64,000 nucleotides of DNA from Acidovorax sp. CCYZU-2555 (GTDB taxonomy: Bacteria > Pseudomonadota > Gammaproteobacteria > Burkholderiales > Burkholderiaceae_C): contig NZ_JAHCDD010000019.1 of NCBI RefSeq assembly GCF_018413525.1, positions 1-64,000 on the forward strand. Reading direction: 5' to 3'. Of the stretch, positions 36,958 to 48,981 are shown in pieces. Made by a program: the position numbers and the translations under genes. The number at the start of each line of letters is the position of its first letter. Positions within the stretch are counted from its first letter, which is position 1. The notes under the pieces were generated by a model. It saw only the letters and a list, made by a program, of their open reading frames with translations. It did not search any database and had not been told where the DNA came from.

Positions 36958-37749
36958 ATGCTTGCACGCCTGCGCTCCGATATCCAGTGCATTCTCGACC
37001 GTGATCCTGCGGCACGCAGCACCTGGGAAGTGGTGACCTGTTACCCCGGTCTGCATGCCATCTGGCTGCAGCGGCCCGCGCACTGGTGCTGGACGCATGA
37101 ACTGCAATGGCTGGGCCGTTTCATTTCGCACATGGGCCGTTGGCTCACGGGCATTGAAATCCATCCCGGCGCGGTGATTGGCGAGCGCGTGTTCATCGAC
37201 CACGGCATGGGCGTGGTGATAGGCGAAACCGCTGTCGTGGGCGACGGCTGCACCATCTACCACGGCGTGACGCTGGGCGGCACTTCGCTCTACAAGGGCG
37301 TCAAGCGCCACCCCACGCTGGGCCGCGACGTCGTCGTGAGCGCCGGGGCCAAGGTGCTGGGCGGCTTCGAGGTGGGGGACGGCGCGAAGATAGGCAGCAA
37401 CGCCGTGGTCATCAAGCCCGTGCCGGCCGGCGCCACCGCCGTGGGCATTCCCGCGCGCATCCTGCCGTCCAAGGCCGGCCAGAGCGCCGATGTCATAGAC
37501 CACGACGCGCCCGCGGCCGCGCCGCGCGCGTTCACGGCCTATGGCGTGACCCAGGAAGACGACCCCATCTCGCAGGCCATGCGCGGTCTGAGCGAAGGCG
37601 CTGCCGGCCATGAGCAGCAGATCGCGCTGCTGTGGCAGGCGATTGAAAAGCTCTCGGCCCAGACCAAGACCGACGACTGCGTGCCCTGCGAGTCCGAGCG
37701 TCCGCAGAAGTTCGAAAAGGACAAGATCGATCAGCTGATGGGCAAGTAG
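36958..37749 (+). CDS. cysE: Serine O-acetyltransferase
   Basis: A 263-residue enzyme that acetylates serine to O-acetylserine, the sulfide acceptor in cysteine synthesis. A short N-terminal helical part is followed by the left-handed beta-helix with hexapeptide repeats ([57 protein letters not shown]). The N-terminal domain is shorter than in E. coli CysE, as in the EpsC-like type, and there is a C-terminal extension with CVPC. The ATG at 36958 is used; an overlapping GTG at 36955 is also possible. The gene follows trmJ closely. Confidence 0.94.
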   Translation: MLARLRSDIQCILDRDPAARSTWEVVTCYPGLHAIWLQRPAHWCWTHELQWLGRFISHMGRWLTGIEIHPGAVIGERVFIDHGMGVVIGETAVVGDGCTIYHGVTLGGTSLYKGVKRHPTLGRDVVVSAGAKVLGGFEVGDGAKIGSNAVVIKPVPAGATAVGIPARILPSKAGQSADVIDHDAPAAAPRAFTAYGVTQEDDPISQAMRGLSEGAAGHEQQIALLWQAIEKLSAQTKTDDCVPCESERPQKFEKDKIDQLMGK

Positions 37750-37876
37750 AGCGCCGGCCACGGCCCGTGGCTGGCTTGACGAGGCGCCATTCAGGCTTGG
37801 CGGGAACCTGCTCTCCCATAGAGACTGAGCACGGCTGCTTACAGCCGGCCGCAGACCAGTCAAAGACACTGACTGC

Positions 37877-38629
37877 ATGCGGATACTTCGCCATCTTGCC
37901 AACCGGCGTCGTACGGCCGGCAGCAATAGCACCCTGGGCATGGTGCTGGCCTTCAACGCTGGCGCCATCAACGCCGGAGGCATCCTGGCGATGCATATGT
38001 ATACCTCGCATATGACCGGCTTTGCCTCGCAGATCGCTGATGGCTGGGCATTTGACGACACCGAGCTTTTGCTCAATGCACTGGGTGCCATCCTGGCATT
38101 CACCAGCGGAGCCGCGACCTGCATCGTTCTGGTCAACTGGGCCCATCAGCATCGCCTGCAAAGCGTCTATGCGCTGCCACTGCTGCAGGAAGCGCTGCTG
38201 CTGGTGCTGTTTGCGCTGGTGGGTTCCATGACGCTGAAATGGAATACGCATTACGCGCTGCCAGTGACGCTGTTGATGCTTTCTTTCATCATGGGCTGGC
38301 AAAACGCCATCAGCTCCAAAAGTTCTGGCGGCCGTATTCGCACCACCCATATGACCGGCAACATCACGGACCTGGGCATGGAACTGGGCAATGCCATTTT
38401 GCCGGCCACGCCCCGGCGCCAGACACCGCCGGATTGGCAACGCATGCGCATCTGTGCGGGGCTGTTTGCCATGTTCGTGTTTGGCGGCATGGTCGGCGCC
38501 GTCGGCTTTGAATACGTGAGCTTCGTCTACATCCTGCCGCTGGCGATCATGCTGCTGGTGTTGGCCATGCCGCCGTTGCTGCGGGATGCGCTGCGGTCCA
38601 GGTGTTTTCGCAAATTCTTCCACCGCTAG
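37877..38629 (+). CDS. DUF1275 (YoaK) family membrane protein
   Basis: A 250-residue protein with about six transmembrane helices and the DUF1275 signatures AGAINAGGILAM, MTGFASQIADGW and TTHMTGNITDLGMELG. The family is widespread and its transport role is unproven. Codon use is less GC-biased than in the neighbours (for example CATATGTATACC), which hints at recent acquisition. It is followed by a structured repeat element. The start at 37877 has no strong ribosome site. Confidence 0.87.
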   Translation: MRILRHLANRRRTAGSNSTLGMVLAFNAGAINAGGILAMHMYTSHMTGFASQIADGWAFDDTELLLNALGAILAFTSGAATCIVLVNWAHQHRLQSVYALPLLQEALLLVLFALVGSMTLKWNTHYALPVTLLMLSFIMGWQNAISSKSSGGRIRTTHMTGNITDLGMELGNAILPATPRRQTPPDWQRMRICAGLFAMFVFGGMVGAVGFEYVSFVYILPLAIMLLVLAMPPLLRDALRSRCFRKFFHR

Positions 38630-38642
38630 GCCCGCGCATTCA

Positions 38643-38764
38643 GAGCGGCTAACACGACCCAGCAAATCGAAGATTTGCGGTTGCTACTAGGCGCGGAGCC
38701 GCAGGCAGTGCGAGTAGCACGACAAGGCGCCGCAACGACGTAGCAAGGGTTGTGTTAGCCGCTC
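38643..38764. mobile_element. MITE-like element with 18-bp near-perfect terminal inverted repeats
   Basis: The ends are GAGCGGCTAACACGACCC (38643-38660) and its complement at 38747-38764, differing at one of 18 positions. Both ends are flanked by TCA, as a 3-bp target duplication would be. Inside are a 7-bp hairpin (GCAAATC-GAA-GATTTGC, 38662-38678) and a GTTGCTAC...GTAGCAAG pair. It encodes no protein and is 122 bp long. It could also be a REP-like or transcribed structured element; copy number was not checked. Confidence 0.6.
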
Positions 38765-38899
38765 TCAGTACCTGCGGTGTCGCGGGCGCAGGCGCCGAGC
38801 TGGCTGGCGGTCGGCGATGTTCAGGCCGGTCACGCTCCACGATGGGGCCCGGGCAGCGGCTAGACTGGCGAGTCCGCCGCTTGGAAAACCACCCACCTC

Positions 38900-39559
38900 A
38901 TGAACGTTCAAGATGCCCTGCATGCGCGCCGCTCGGTGCGCGCTTTCCTGCCCCGCGTGCCCGAGGCGGCCGTGGTGCGCTCCATGCTGCACTCGGCCGC
39001 GCGCGCTGCTTCGGGCGGCAACCTGCAGCCCTGGCGCGTGACCGCGCTGACCGGCGCGCCGCTGGCGCAACTGCTGGACGTCGTCGCCCAGGCCGAGCCC
39101 AAGGACGGGCCCACGGGCACCTCCTACCCGCCCAGCCTGTGGGAGCCGTACCGCAGCCGCCGCTTTGAAAATGGCGAGGACCTGTACCGCACGCTGGACA
39201 TAAGCCGCGACGACAAGCCCGCGCGTCTGAACCAGCTGGCGCGCAACGCGCAGTTCTTCGGCGCGCCCGTGGGTATTTTTGTCAGCGTCGACGCGCGCAT
39301 GGGTCTGGCCCAGTGGGCCGACCTGGGCATCTATCTGCAGTCGCTGATGCTGCTGGCCGTCGAGCAGGGCCTGGCAACCTGCGCCCAGGGCTTCTGGCGG
39401 CGCTTTGGCGATACCGTGGCCGCGCAGCTGGCCCTGCCCCAAGGCTATGAAGTTGCTTTCGGCATTGCGCTCGGCTGGGAAGACGTCGACGCGCCCATCA
39501 ACCGGCTGCGCGCGACGCGCGCCGATCCCGAAGAATGGCTGGATCTGCAGGGATTCTGA
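38900..39559 (+). CDS. Nitroreductase-family protein
   Basis: A 219-residue FMN-dependent oxidoreductase. FMN-binding signatures are RRSVRAFLP near the N-terminus, ASGGNLQPWRV, and the C-terminal GIALGWEDVDAPINRLR. It uses NAD(P)H to reduce nitroaromatics, quinones or related substrates; the native substrate is unknown. Length matches the family. It is a single-gene unit between a repeat element and a convergent lipoprotein gene. Confidence 0.9.
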   Translation: MNVQDALHARRSVRAFLPRVPEAAVVRSMLHSAARAASGGNLQPWRVTALTGAPLAQLLDVVAQAEPKDGPTGTSYPPSLWEPYRSRRFENGEDLYRTLDISRDDKPARLNQLARNAQFFGAPVGIFVSVDARMGLAQWADLGIYLQSLMLLAVEQGLATCAQGFWRRFGDTVAAQLALPQGYEVAFGIALGWEDVDAPINRLRATRADPEEWLDLQGF

Positions 39560-39580
39560 AAGGCCCGGCAGCGGCCGCTG

Positions 39581-40123
39581 TCAGTCCAGCACCCGCAGGT
39601 ACATTTGCATGCGCAGTTCTTCGTTGAGTCGCTTGAGCTCCGCTGTCAGCCTTTCAATTTCATTGCTGTCCCTGGATGGCTTGCGGGATGCCTCGCGCAG
39701 CAAATCATTCGTTGCGGCAATCTTCGATTGCAGCTCGCTGGTTTTTTGCTGGAATTTGTATTTCTGCTGGGCCGGTGTGTATCCGGACAGAAATTCACTC
39801 TCGGTATGCACCGGGCAAAATCCCCGCCGGTACACGCCGCCGTTTTGTCCGTAGTGGCGACCTGACGCGGCGGTGCAAAAACCGATCAGGCCTTCCTTCA
39901 CGCCGCGGTCATAGGATGACTCGTCCGCCGCCAGGCCGTGCTTGCTGCAGGCCTTTTCGCGTGCGGAAAACCTGTACTCTCCGTTCAGGGCATCCATTCT
40001 TCCCAGGCCATGCCAATTGGCTTGGATGCAATCCGATTTGTCCATCACGGCGCATCCGCTCAGCCCCAGCAACAGAAACGGAAAAACGAGGCGCGGGAAA
40101 ATCGATGTGAGCTTGTCTTGCAT
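39581..40123 (-). CDS. DUF2799 family lipoprotein
   Basis: A 180-residue protein with a lipoprotein signal (FPFLLLGLSGC, lipobox LSGC, Cys at about residue 24). The mature domain contains paired Cys/Gly patterns of DUF2799 (DCIQANWHGLGRMDALNG, ACSKHGLAADESSYDRG, then GFCTAASGRHYGQNGG). The C-terminal third is a charged coiled coil (IERLTAELKRLNEELRMQ). It is probably anchored in the outer membrane and faces the periplasm. Its function is unknown. GC content is lower than in the surrounding genes. Confidence 0.85.
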   Translation of the reverse strand: MQDKLTSIFPRLVFPFLLLGLSGCAVMDKSDCIQANWHGLGRMDALNGEYRFSAREKACSKHGLAADESSYDRGVKEGLIGFCTAASGRHYGQNGGVYRRGFCPVHTESEFLSGYTPAQQKYKFQQKTSELQSKIAATNDLLREASRKPSRDSNEIERLTAELKRLNEELRMQMYLRVLD

Positions 40124-40280
40124 TGCGGTTCCCCTTTGTCGGGTTCATTGGGTTATGGCCTTCAGGCCATTCTTGGTCACAAAAGACCTGGCGGCGTTCC
40201 CTGCGCAGCGCAGCGCCCGGGTTTGACCATTCGGCGCAACAAAACGCGGCACTGCGCCCCGCACCGCTATACTCGTCACA

Positions 40281-42531
<2,251 letters not shown>

Positions 42532-42542
42532 CGCGGGCCGGC

Positions 42543-44174
42543 TCAGGCCGGCAGCGCAAATCGCGTGGCGATGCGCGACAAGGCGCCGGCCTGTTCCTGC
42601 AGGCTCAGCGCCGCGGCCGCCGATTGCTGCACCAGCGCGGAATTGTGCTGGGCGTGGTCGTTGAGCGAATGCACGGCTTCGTGCAGCGCGGCGATGTCCT
42701 GTTGCTGGCCATGGGCCTGGCTGGTGATGTCGGTCATGCTCAGCGTGGCCTGCTCTATGGCCTTGAGCATCTGCGCGGTGCGCGCGCGTGCTTCGACGGC
42801 CAGCCGGCTGCTTTCGTCGACCTGCTCGCCCGAGGCCTGGACCAATTGCTTGATCTCCTTGGCCGCGGCCGCGCTGCGGTTGGCGAGCGCGCGCACTTCG
42901 GCCGCGACCACGCTGAAGCCGCGGCCGTGCTCGCCGGCGCGCGCGGCTTCGACAGCGGCGTTGAGCGCCAGCAGATTGGTCTGGAAGGACAGCGTGTCGA
43001 TCACGCCCGTGATGTCTGCAATGCGCTGGGCGCTGGCCGCCATGTGGTGAATGGTGCCGGCCAGCGCTTCGATGGAGGCGCCGCTGGCCTGGGCGCTGAC
43101 GCTGGCTTGCTGTGCCACCTGCTGGCCGCGGTCGGCAGCCTGGGTCGCCAAGGTCGTGGTTTCGGACAGCATGGCCAGATGCTCGCTCGCCGCCTGCAAT
43201 TGCAGCGCGCCGTGTTCGGTGCGCTGTGACAGGTCGTGGTTGCCGCGCGCGATGTCCTGCGACGCGTGGGCCACATGGCGCGTCGCGCCCTGGAGTTGAC
43301 CGACGAGATCGCGCAGGCTGGTCTGCATGCGCGCCATCGCGCCCAGCATCTGGCCGGCTTCGTCCCGGCCGCGGCTTTCGAGGTCGGTGCGCAGGTCGAG
43401 CGCGGCCACGCGCTGGGCCGCGCTGTGCGCCAGGGCCAGCGGCTGAACGATCCAGCGGCGCAGCGCCCAGCCCAGCCACAGGCCCAGCAGCACCGAAGCC
43501 GCGCACAGCGCGAGCAGCACGCTGCGCGCCGTGGCCGCGCTCTCGCCGGCCTCGCGCGCGGCGTCGTCCATGGCCTGGCGCTGGTAGTTCGACAGCGCCT
43601 GCAACTGCTGCGTGAGCGCCAGCGCCGACGGCAGGAACTGCTGGTCCACGGTTTCGCGTATGCGCTGCGTGAGGCCGCTGTCGCGCGCCGTGACCAGGGC
43701 CGCGCTCGCGGCGAGAAAATCGGCATGGCGTTTGTCCAGCCCCTGCCACAGCGTCTGCTCGGGCGCAGCCAGCGTGCGCTGGCTCACGGCCTGGCGCAGC
43801 TTGGCATATGCGGCTTCGTCGGTCGCCACTTCGGCGCCGAGCACGTCGCCGACTTCGGGCTCCGAGCTCAGGGCCATGGCCTTGAGGCGTTCGATATTGC
43901 GCGACTGCAGCCAGAACGCGTCGGCGACCTGGCGCTCGGCCGCGCTGCGTTCGGCCATCACGCGGTGCAATGCGTCCTGGCTGCGGTCCAGCGCCCAGAG
44001 ACCGACGCCGGCCGAACCCCAGCCCAGGGCCAGGGCCAGCGCGAAAATCATCTGCAGCCGCGCGCCCAGCGAGCGGTGCCAGGCGATGCGCGTGCGCGCC
44101 AGGGAAGGGGAGGGAGTTTCGGTGGGAGCGGGCAGGGCCTGGGCCGGCAGTCGAAGGGCAAGAGAGGAAGACAT
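42543..44174 (-). CDS. Methyl-accepting chemotaxis protein
   Basis: A chemoreceptor of about 543 residues. TM1 is near [20 protein letters not shown], followed by a four-helix-bundle-type periplasmic domain (about 180 residues), TM2 ([20 protein letters not shown]) and HAMP. The signalling tip contains [20 protein letters not shown], then [20 protein letters not shown]. It lacks the C-terminal NWETF-type pentapeptide. The start at 44174 is favoured over a GTG at 44210, but neither has a clear ribosome site. It converges on thiC with only 11 bp between the stop codons. Confidence 0.93.
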   Translation of the reverse strand: MSSSLALRLPAQALPAPTETPSPSLARTRIAWHRSLGARLQMIFALALALGWGSAGVGLWALDRSQDALHRVMAERSAAERQVADAFWLQSRNIERLKAMALSSEPEVGDVLGAEVATDEAAYAKLRQAVSQRTLAAPEQTLWQGLDKRHADFLAASAALVTARDSGLTQRIRETVDQQFLPSALALTQQLQALSNYQRQAMDDAAREAGESAATARSVLLALCAASVLLGLWLGWALRRWIVQPLALAHSAAQRVAALDLRTDLESRGRDEAGQMLGAMARMQTSLRDLVGQLQGATRHVAHASQDIARGNHDLSQRTEHGALQLQAASEHLAMLSETTTLATQAADRGQQVAQQASVSAQASGASIEALAGTIHHMAASAQRIADITGVIDTLSFQTNLLALNAAVEAARAGEHGRGFSVVAAEVRALANRSAAAAKEIKQLVQASGEQVDESSRLAVEARARTAQMLKAIEQATLSMTDITSQAHGQQQDIAALHEAVHSLNDHAQHNSALVQQSAAAALSLQEQAGALSRIATRFALPA

Positions 44175-44307
44175 GAACGCGCGAGGCTGAGAAGAGAGCA
44201 GGCCCGGCACGCCTCTGGGGGGCTGCTGTCCGGGCGGATGGTCACATGCTATTCACAGTCTGTGTAGGCTATATGACAGCCTCGCATCGCTTTATGACGC
44301 CGCTGTC

Positions 44308-45486
44308 TTATGCGTGATGTTCGCGCGCGCAAAAGGCCCAAAGCGTCATGCCGCTGACGATCAGCGCCGCATGACCCAGCGCCAGCCACAGTGCGCTGTG
44401 GAACAGCAGCGGCACCAGCGCCGACGTGATCAGCGCGAACAGCATCATCTGCACAAAGCCCTGCAGCGACGACGCCAGGCCGCGCATCGTCGGAAAGAAA
44501 CCCACGGCCTGCAGCACCACCAGCGGGCTGATCAACGACCAGGACAGCGTGTACAGCGCGATCGGCAGCACGGCCCAGGGCAGGCTGGCCGTGAAGAACA
44601 GGTTGTAGCTCACGTTGACGACGCAGGCCAGCCCCATCAGCGCGAAGCCGATCTGCTTCTGGCGCGCCGGCGACAGCCGCGACGCCAGGATGGTGCTGAT
44701 GACCGAGCCAAGCATGCCGCCGCCGACCAGCGGAATGAACAGCCAGCCGAAGCCGGTTTCGTCCTGGCCCAGCAGCGTGATGACGAACTCCGCGGCCGAA
44801 GCGATGTAGACCGCCATGCCCGAGCCCATCAGGCCTATGGCCAGCAGCATGCGGCGAAACGGCCGGTGGCGGATGGCGGTGAGGTAGTTGCGCGCGATCG
44901 GCCGCCAGGCCAGCGGCGTGCGCTGCTCCTGCGCCAGCGTCTCGGGCAGGCCGCGCCAGGCCGTGGCCAGCAGCAGCAGGGCGAACAGCGCCAGGAAGCC
45001 GAACGAGGCGCGCCAGCCGCCATGCAGCTGCAGCCAGCCGCCCAGAATGGGCGCAAGCGCAGGCGCGAGGCCGAACACCACCATGATCATGGCCATCATG
45101 CGCTGGGCCTGGGCGCCGTGGTAGCGGTCCTGCACCATCGCGCGCGACACCACCATGCCCGCGCCCGCCATCACGCCCTGGGCGGCGCGCAGCGCGATCA
45201 GCGTCTCTATGCTGGGCGACAGCGCGGCCAGCAGCGACACCAGGCCGAAGCCGGTCACCGTGAACAGCATCACGCGGCGCCGGCCTATCGCATCCGACAG
45301 CGTGCCGTAGACCAGCATCATCACCGCCAGGCCCAGCACATAGACGCTCAGCGTCTGCTGCACCACCGTGGCATCGACCGCGAACTCCTGGGCGATGGCG
45401 TGGAACGAAGGCAGATAGGTGTCGATCCCCAGCGGGCCCAGCATCGTGAAGAAGGCCAGCAGCAGGGTGAGTTTCAATTGGGACAT
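44308..45486 (-). CDS. Bcr/CflA-family multidrug efflux MFS transporter
   Basis: A 392-residue MFS protein with 12 helices. The start LAFFTMLGPLGIDTYLPSF is the Bcr/CflA signature, followed by the GTLSDAIGRRRV loop and GWRASFGFLALFALLLL. It would export bicyclomycin, sulfonamide or other drugs by proton antiport. Its substrate in this strain cannot be told. It lies 105 bp downstream of mogA on the same strand, but I see no clear terminator between them. Confidence 0.93.
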   Translation of the reverse strand: MSQLKLTLLLAFFTMLGPLGIDTYLPSFHAIAQEFAVDATVVQQTLSVYVLGLAVMMLVYGTLSDAIGRRRVMLFTVTGFGLVSLLAALSPSIETLIALRAAQGVMAGAGMVVSRAMVQDRYHGAQAQRMMAMIMVVFGLAPALAPILGGWLQLHGGWRASFGFLALFALLLLATAWRGLPETLAQEQRTPLAWRPIARNYLTAIRHRPFRRMLLAIGLMGSGMAVYIASAAEFVITLLGQDETGFGWLFIPLVGGGMLGSVISTILASRLSPARQKQIGFALMGLACVVNVSYNLFFTASLPWAVLPIALYTLSWSLISPLVVLQAVGFFPTMRGLASSLQGFVQMMLFALITSALVPLLFHSALWLALGHAALIVSGMTLWAFCAREHHA

Positions 45487-45590
45487 AGAGCGGATAACAG
45501 GCCGGAAACGGCAGCGGCCAGGGGCGGCGGGCCGGCGGGAAATCGGGAGAAAGAAAAAGCGCCTCCGTGGAGGCGTGCGGTGCGTGCAGC

Positions 45591-46199
45591 TCAGCCGGCG
45601 GCCGGCGCGCGCTGGGCGTTCTTGGGCCGGAAGGCGTCGCAGACTTCACTGCGTGTCTCGAGGTAGGGGCCGCCCAGCAGATCGATGCAGTAGGGCACGG
45701 CCGCGAAGATGCCGGGCACGATGCTCTTGCCGTCGGCGTCCTTGAGGCCTTCGAGCGTCTGCGCAATGGCCTTGGGCTGGCCGGGCAGGTTGATGACCAG
45801 GCTCTGGCCGCGAATCACCGCGACCTGGCGCGACAGAATGGCCGTGGGCACGAAGCGCAGGCTGATCTGGCGCATCTGTTCGCCAAAGCCCGGCATTTCC
45901 TTGTCGGCGATGGCCAGCGTGGCTTCGGGCGTCACATCGCGCAGCGCCGGGCCCGTGCCGCCCGTGGTCAGCACCAGGCAGCAGCCGGCGTCGACCAGCT
46001 CGACCAGCGCTTGGCTGATCACGTCCTGCTCGTCGGGAATCAGCCGCGACTCGAAGGTGACCGGGTTGCGCAGCGCGCGGCCCAGCCAGTCTTGCAGCGC
46101 GGGCAGGCCCTGGTCGACGTAGACACCGCTGCTCGCGCGGTCGCTGACCGACACGATGCCTATGCGCACGGCGTCGCAGGCTGCGGCGTTCTCAGTCAT
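45591..46199 (-). CDS. mogA: Molybdopterin adenylyltransferase
   Basis: A 202-residue MoaB/MogA-fold protein with the MPT-binding TTGGTGPALRDVTPEAT and SVSDRASSGVYVDQG motifs. It adenylylates molybdopterin before molybdenum insertion. No other molybdenum cofactor gene is beside it. Its start overlaps the end of the darP gene by eight bases, so it is translated in the same transcript. The PEAT box in MTPEAT-like position is normal. Confidence 0.92.
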   Translation of the reverse strand: MTENAAACDAVRIGIVSVSDRASSGVYVDQGLPALQDWLGRALRNPVTFESRLIPDEQDVISQALVELVDAGCCLVLTTGGTGPALRDVTPEATLAIADKEMPGFGEQMRQISLRFVPTAILSRQVAVIRGQSLVINLPGQPKAIAQTLEGLKDADGKSIVPGIFAAVPYCIDLLGGPYLETRSEVCDAFRPKNAQRAPAAG

Positions 46200-46887
46200 C
46201 GTTGTCGTCGGCGGCCGCGGGCGCCGCGGGAGTCACTGCGCCGCGAAAGCCGTTGCTGCCCGACAGCTGCTCGCGCAGCAGCGCAAACAGATCGCGGTAG
46301 GCGCGGCTGACCTTGCGCGGTGCGCTGGGCGCGCCGTCTTCGGCGGGCTCGGCGGGCGCGGGCGCTGCGGCGGGCACGTCCTTGCGCGCCTGGCGGATCA
46401 GCGCACGGATCTGCTGCGAATCGGTTTCGGGGAAGCTGTCGAGCCATTCGGCCAGGGCGCCGTCATCGGCCATCAGGCGGTCGCGCCATTGCTCGGCTTG
46501 CAGCACCGTGAGCTTTTCGGTGGGCGAGCCGCTGCGCTGCTCTTCCATTGCCGCGTGGATGGCGGCGACCAGCGGCTCCTCGAGCTTGCGCATGATCTTG
46601 CCGATGTATTGCATCTGGCGGCGCTTGCCTTCGAAGTTGGTGATGCGACGTGCCTCGGCGAGCGCGTCGAGCAGCTTGTCGGACAGCTGCAGGCGCGCGA
46701 GCAGGTCGCTGCGCAGGTTCAGCAGGTCTTCACCGAGCTTTTGCAGCGCGTCGCTTTCGCGCTTCATATCGGTACGGCTGGAGTCCCAGGTTCCTTTGAG
46801 TTCGGCCTTGAGTTCAAGGTCGAGTTCGCTGCCTTCGGCAACGAACTGGCCTTTTACGAAGTAGCCTTTTTTTGGTTTGCGTGACAT
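46192..46887 (-). CDS. darP: Ribosome-associated protein DarP (YjgA, DUF615)
   Basis: A 231-residue protein with the DUF615 core (KRESDALQKLGEDLLNLR, LDALAEARRITNFEGKRRQM, EQWRDRLMADDGALAEWLD). DarP takes part in late assembly of the 50S ribosomal subunit. The start at 46887 (MSRKPKKGYFV) includes the usual N-terminal segment. It lies opposite pmbA, with 63 bp between the start codons; this divergent pmbA/yjgA arrangement is conserved in proteobacteria. The C-terminus is Ala/Pro-rich. Confidence 0.93.
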   Translation of the reverse strand: MSRKPKKGYFVKGQFVAEGSELDLELKAELKGTWDSSRTDMKRESDALQKLGEDLLNLRSDLLARLQLSDKLLDALAEARRITNFEGKRRQMQYIGKIMRKLEEPLVAAIHAAMEEQRSGSPTEKLTVLQAEQWRDRLMADDGALAEWLDSFPETDSQQIRALIRQARKDVPAAAPAPAEPAEDGAPSAPRKVSRAYRDLFALLREQLSGSNGFRGAVTPAAPAAADDNDD

Positions 46888-46950
46888 GGTAGGGGGCAAT
46901 AGGATGGCAATGCAGGGCGCATCGCAGTGGCAAGTATCATAGCTGTCGCT

Positions 46951-48360
46951 ATGAAAAAACCCCGCCCCCGCTCCGTAAGCACCGCCGCATTGCAGGCCGA
47001 TTCCGGCTTCAGCTACAGCCGCCCCTTCTTTGAAGACCTTGTGGACCGTGCCTTGGTGCATGCCAAGAAGCTCGGCGCCACCGACGCCGGCGCCGAAGCC
47101 TCCGAGGGCTGCGGCCTGTCGGTGAGCGTGCGCAAGGGCGCCCTGGAGACCGTGGAACGCAACCGCGACAAGTCGCTGGGCGTGACCGTCTACCTGGGCA
47201 ACCGGCGCGGCAATGCCAGCACCTCCGACTTCTCGGACGCCGCGATCGCCCAGACCGTGCAGGCCGCGTACGACATTGCGCGCTTCACCGCCGAAGACCC
47301 CACGGGCGGTCTGCCCGATCCCGCCGACATCGCCGAACCCGGCACGCACCGCGACCTCGATCTGTTTCATCCCTGGGCGATCACCAGCGAAGAAGCCGCT
47401 GCCATCGCCATGGAATGCGAAGCCGCGGCGCTCAAGACGCACAAGCGCATCACCAACAGCGAAGGCGCGGGCGTTTCGGCCCAGCAAAGCCATTTCTTCA
47501 GCGCCCATTCGAACGGCTTTCGCGGCGGCTATGCGAGCTCGCGCCACAGCCTGTCGGTCGCGCCCATCGCTTCGCTGCCCGGGCGCAACGCCGAAATGCA
47601 GCGCGACGCCTGGTACACCTCGATGCGCGCGGCTTCCGAGCTCGCATCGCCGGCCGAAGTCGGCCGCTACGCCGCGCAGCGCGCGCTCAGCCGTCTGGGC
47701 AGCCGCAAGATTCCGACCACCGAATGCCCCGTGCTGTTCGAATCCACGCTGGCCTCGGGCCTGCTGGGGGGCTTCGTGCACGCCGTGAGCGGCGGTGCGC
47801 TCTACCGCAAGACCAGCTTCCTGCTCGACTCCCTGGGCAAGCCGGTGTTCCCCAAGCACATCGATGTGCTGGAAGATCCGTTCATCCTGCGCGGCAAGGG
47901 CAGCTCGCCGTTCGACGAGGAAGGCGTGCGCGTGCAGCCGCGCAAGGTCGTCGATGCGGGCCGCGTGGAAGGCTATTTCCTGTCGAGCTACTCGGCGCGC
48001 AAGCTGGGCATGAAGACCACGGGCAATTCCGGCGGTTCGCACAACCTGGTCATGAGCTCGCGCCTCACGCGCGAAGGCGATGACCTCGATGCGATGCTCA
48101 AGAAGCTGGGCACGGGCCTGTTCGTGATCGAACTCATGGGCCAGGGCGTGAACTATGTGACCGGCGACTATTCGCGCGGCGCGAGCGGCTTCTGGGTCGA
48201 GAACGGCGAAATCGCTTTCCCCGTGCACGAAATCACCATCGCCGGCAACCTCAAGACCATGTTCAAGGGCATACAGGCCATCGGTGCCGACACCTACAAC
48301 TATGGCGCCAAGACCGTCGGTTCGGTGCTGATCAACCGCATGAAGGTCGCGGGCAGCTAA
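46951..48360 (+). CDS. pmbA: Metalloprotease PmbA (TldD/E family)
   Basis: A 469-residue protein of the TldD/PmbA family (motifs [69 protein letters not shown]). TldD/TldE (PmbA) process peptide antibiotics such as microcin B17 and degrade CcdA; the HExxxH metal site is in the TldD subunit, and here it is absent as expected for TldE. No tldD is in the window. The ATG at 46951 is used. Confidence 0.95.
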   Translation: MKKPRPRSVSTAALQADSGFSYSRPFFEDLVDRALVHAKKLGATDAGAEASEGCGLSVSVRKGALETVERNRDKSLGVTVYLGNRRGNASTSDFSDAAIAQTVQAAYDIARFTAEDPTGGLPDPADIAEPGTHRDLDLFHPWAITSEEAAAIAMECEAAALKTHKRITNSEGAGVSAQQSHFFSAHSNGFRGGYASSRHSLSVAPIASLPGRNAEMQRDAWYTSMRAASELASPAEVGRYAAQRALSRLGSRKIPTTECPVLFESTLASGLLGGFVHAVSGGALYRKTSFLLDSLGKPVFPKHIDVLEDPFILRGKGSSPFDEEGVRVQPRKVVDAGRVEGYFLSSYSARKLGMKTTGNSGGSHNLVMSSRLTREGDDLDAMLKKLGTGLFVIELMGQGVNYVTGDYSRGASGFWVENGEIAFPVHEITIAGNLKTMFKGIQAIGADTYNYGAKTVGSVLINRMKVAGS

Positions 48361-48488
48361 GCGACGCAGCTCCTGCCGATCAAGGCCTGTGCCAGCGATG
48401 GCCCAGGCCTTTTTTGTGCTTCCAGGCGGCGCAAGGGAACCTCGCGCCATGGGGCCGTGTCAGACCCTCTTTGCACCAAGGATTTCTC

Positions 48489-48869
48489 ATGCGCGTGATG
48501 ACTCCCACTCTTTCCTGCCTGCGCGTGGCCGCAGCCGGCCTGCTGCTGGCGCTGCCGCTGGGCGCCGCCATGGCGCAGAGCGCGCACCACGGCCATGGCG
48601 CGCCGGCCCAGACTTCGCCCATGCAGCGCGCCTATGCGCAATCCATGGGGAAAATGCACGCCGACATGGAAAAGAGCGCGGCGGAAAGCGACGCCGATGT
48701 GGCGTTTGCCAAGGGCATGCTGGCCCACCATGAAGGCGCGGTCGCGATGGCGCGCATCCAGCTGCAATACGGCAAGGACCCGGCGATGCGCAAGCTTGCC
48801 GAGGAAGTGATCGCAGCCCAGGACAAGGAAATCCGGCTGATGCAGGACTGGCTCAAGGGCCGGCGCTGA
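48489..48869 (+). CDS. DUF305 family periplasmic protein (CopM-like)
   Basis: A 126-residue protein with an N-terminal signal peptide ([21 protein letters not shown], about residues 9-29). The mature domain contains the DUF305 pattern [20 protein letters not shown] and [13 protein letters not shown]. The paired histidines in MLAHHEGAV and the HHGHG start can bind metal; related proteins such as CopM bind copper. The function here is inferred. AAGGA lies before the ATG at 48489. Confidence 0.88.
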   Translation: MRVMTPTLSCLRVAAAGLLLALPLGAAMAQSAHHGHGAPAQTSPMQRAYAQSMGKMHADMEKSAAESDADVAFAKGMLAHHEGAVAMARIQLQYGKDPAMRKLAEEVIAAQDKEIRLMQDWLKGRR

Positions 48870-48899
48870 AGGGGTTTGAATAGAAAAAGCGGGGCTCCA

Positions 48900-48934
48900 T
48901 CCCCGTTCGTCCTGAGCCTGCCTCGCCGGCCGCG
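48900..48934. repeat. Copy of the dispersed inverted repeat
   Basis: TCCCCGTTCGTCCTGAGCCT... (48900-48934) is the reverse complement of 4172-4206 with one mismatch in 35. It sits between the DUF305 gene and the YqeY terminator. Confidence 0.7.
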
Positions 48935-48960
48935 CAAAAAAAGAGCGCCCTCAGGCGCTC
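48935..48960 (-). terminator. Rho-independent terminator after yqeY (minus strand)
   Basis: GAGCGCC-TGA-GGCGCTC hairpin; on the minus strand it is followed by TTTTTTT. It lies 22 bp past the yqeY stop codon. Confidence 0.86.
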
Positions 48961-48981
48961 CCTTGCGGTGGTCGCGGCGTA

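Noticed and set aside
46888-48450. Extension of the darP reading frame across pmbA (752-codon frame)
   Set aside because: Only the last 231 codons match DarP; the rest is antisense to pmbA.
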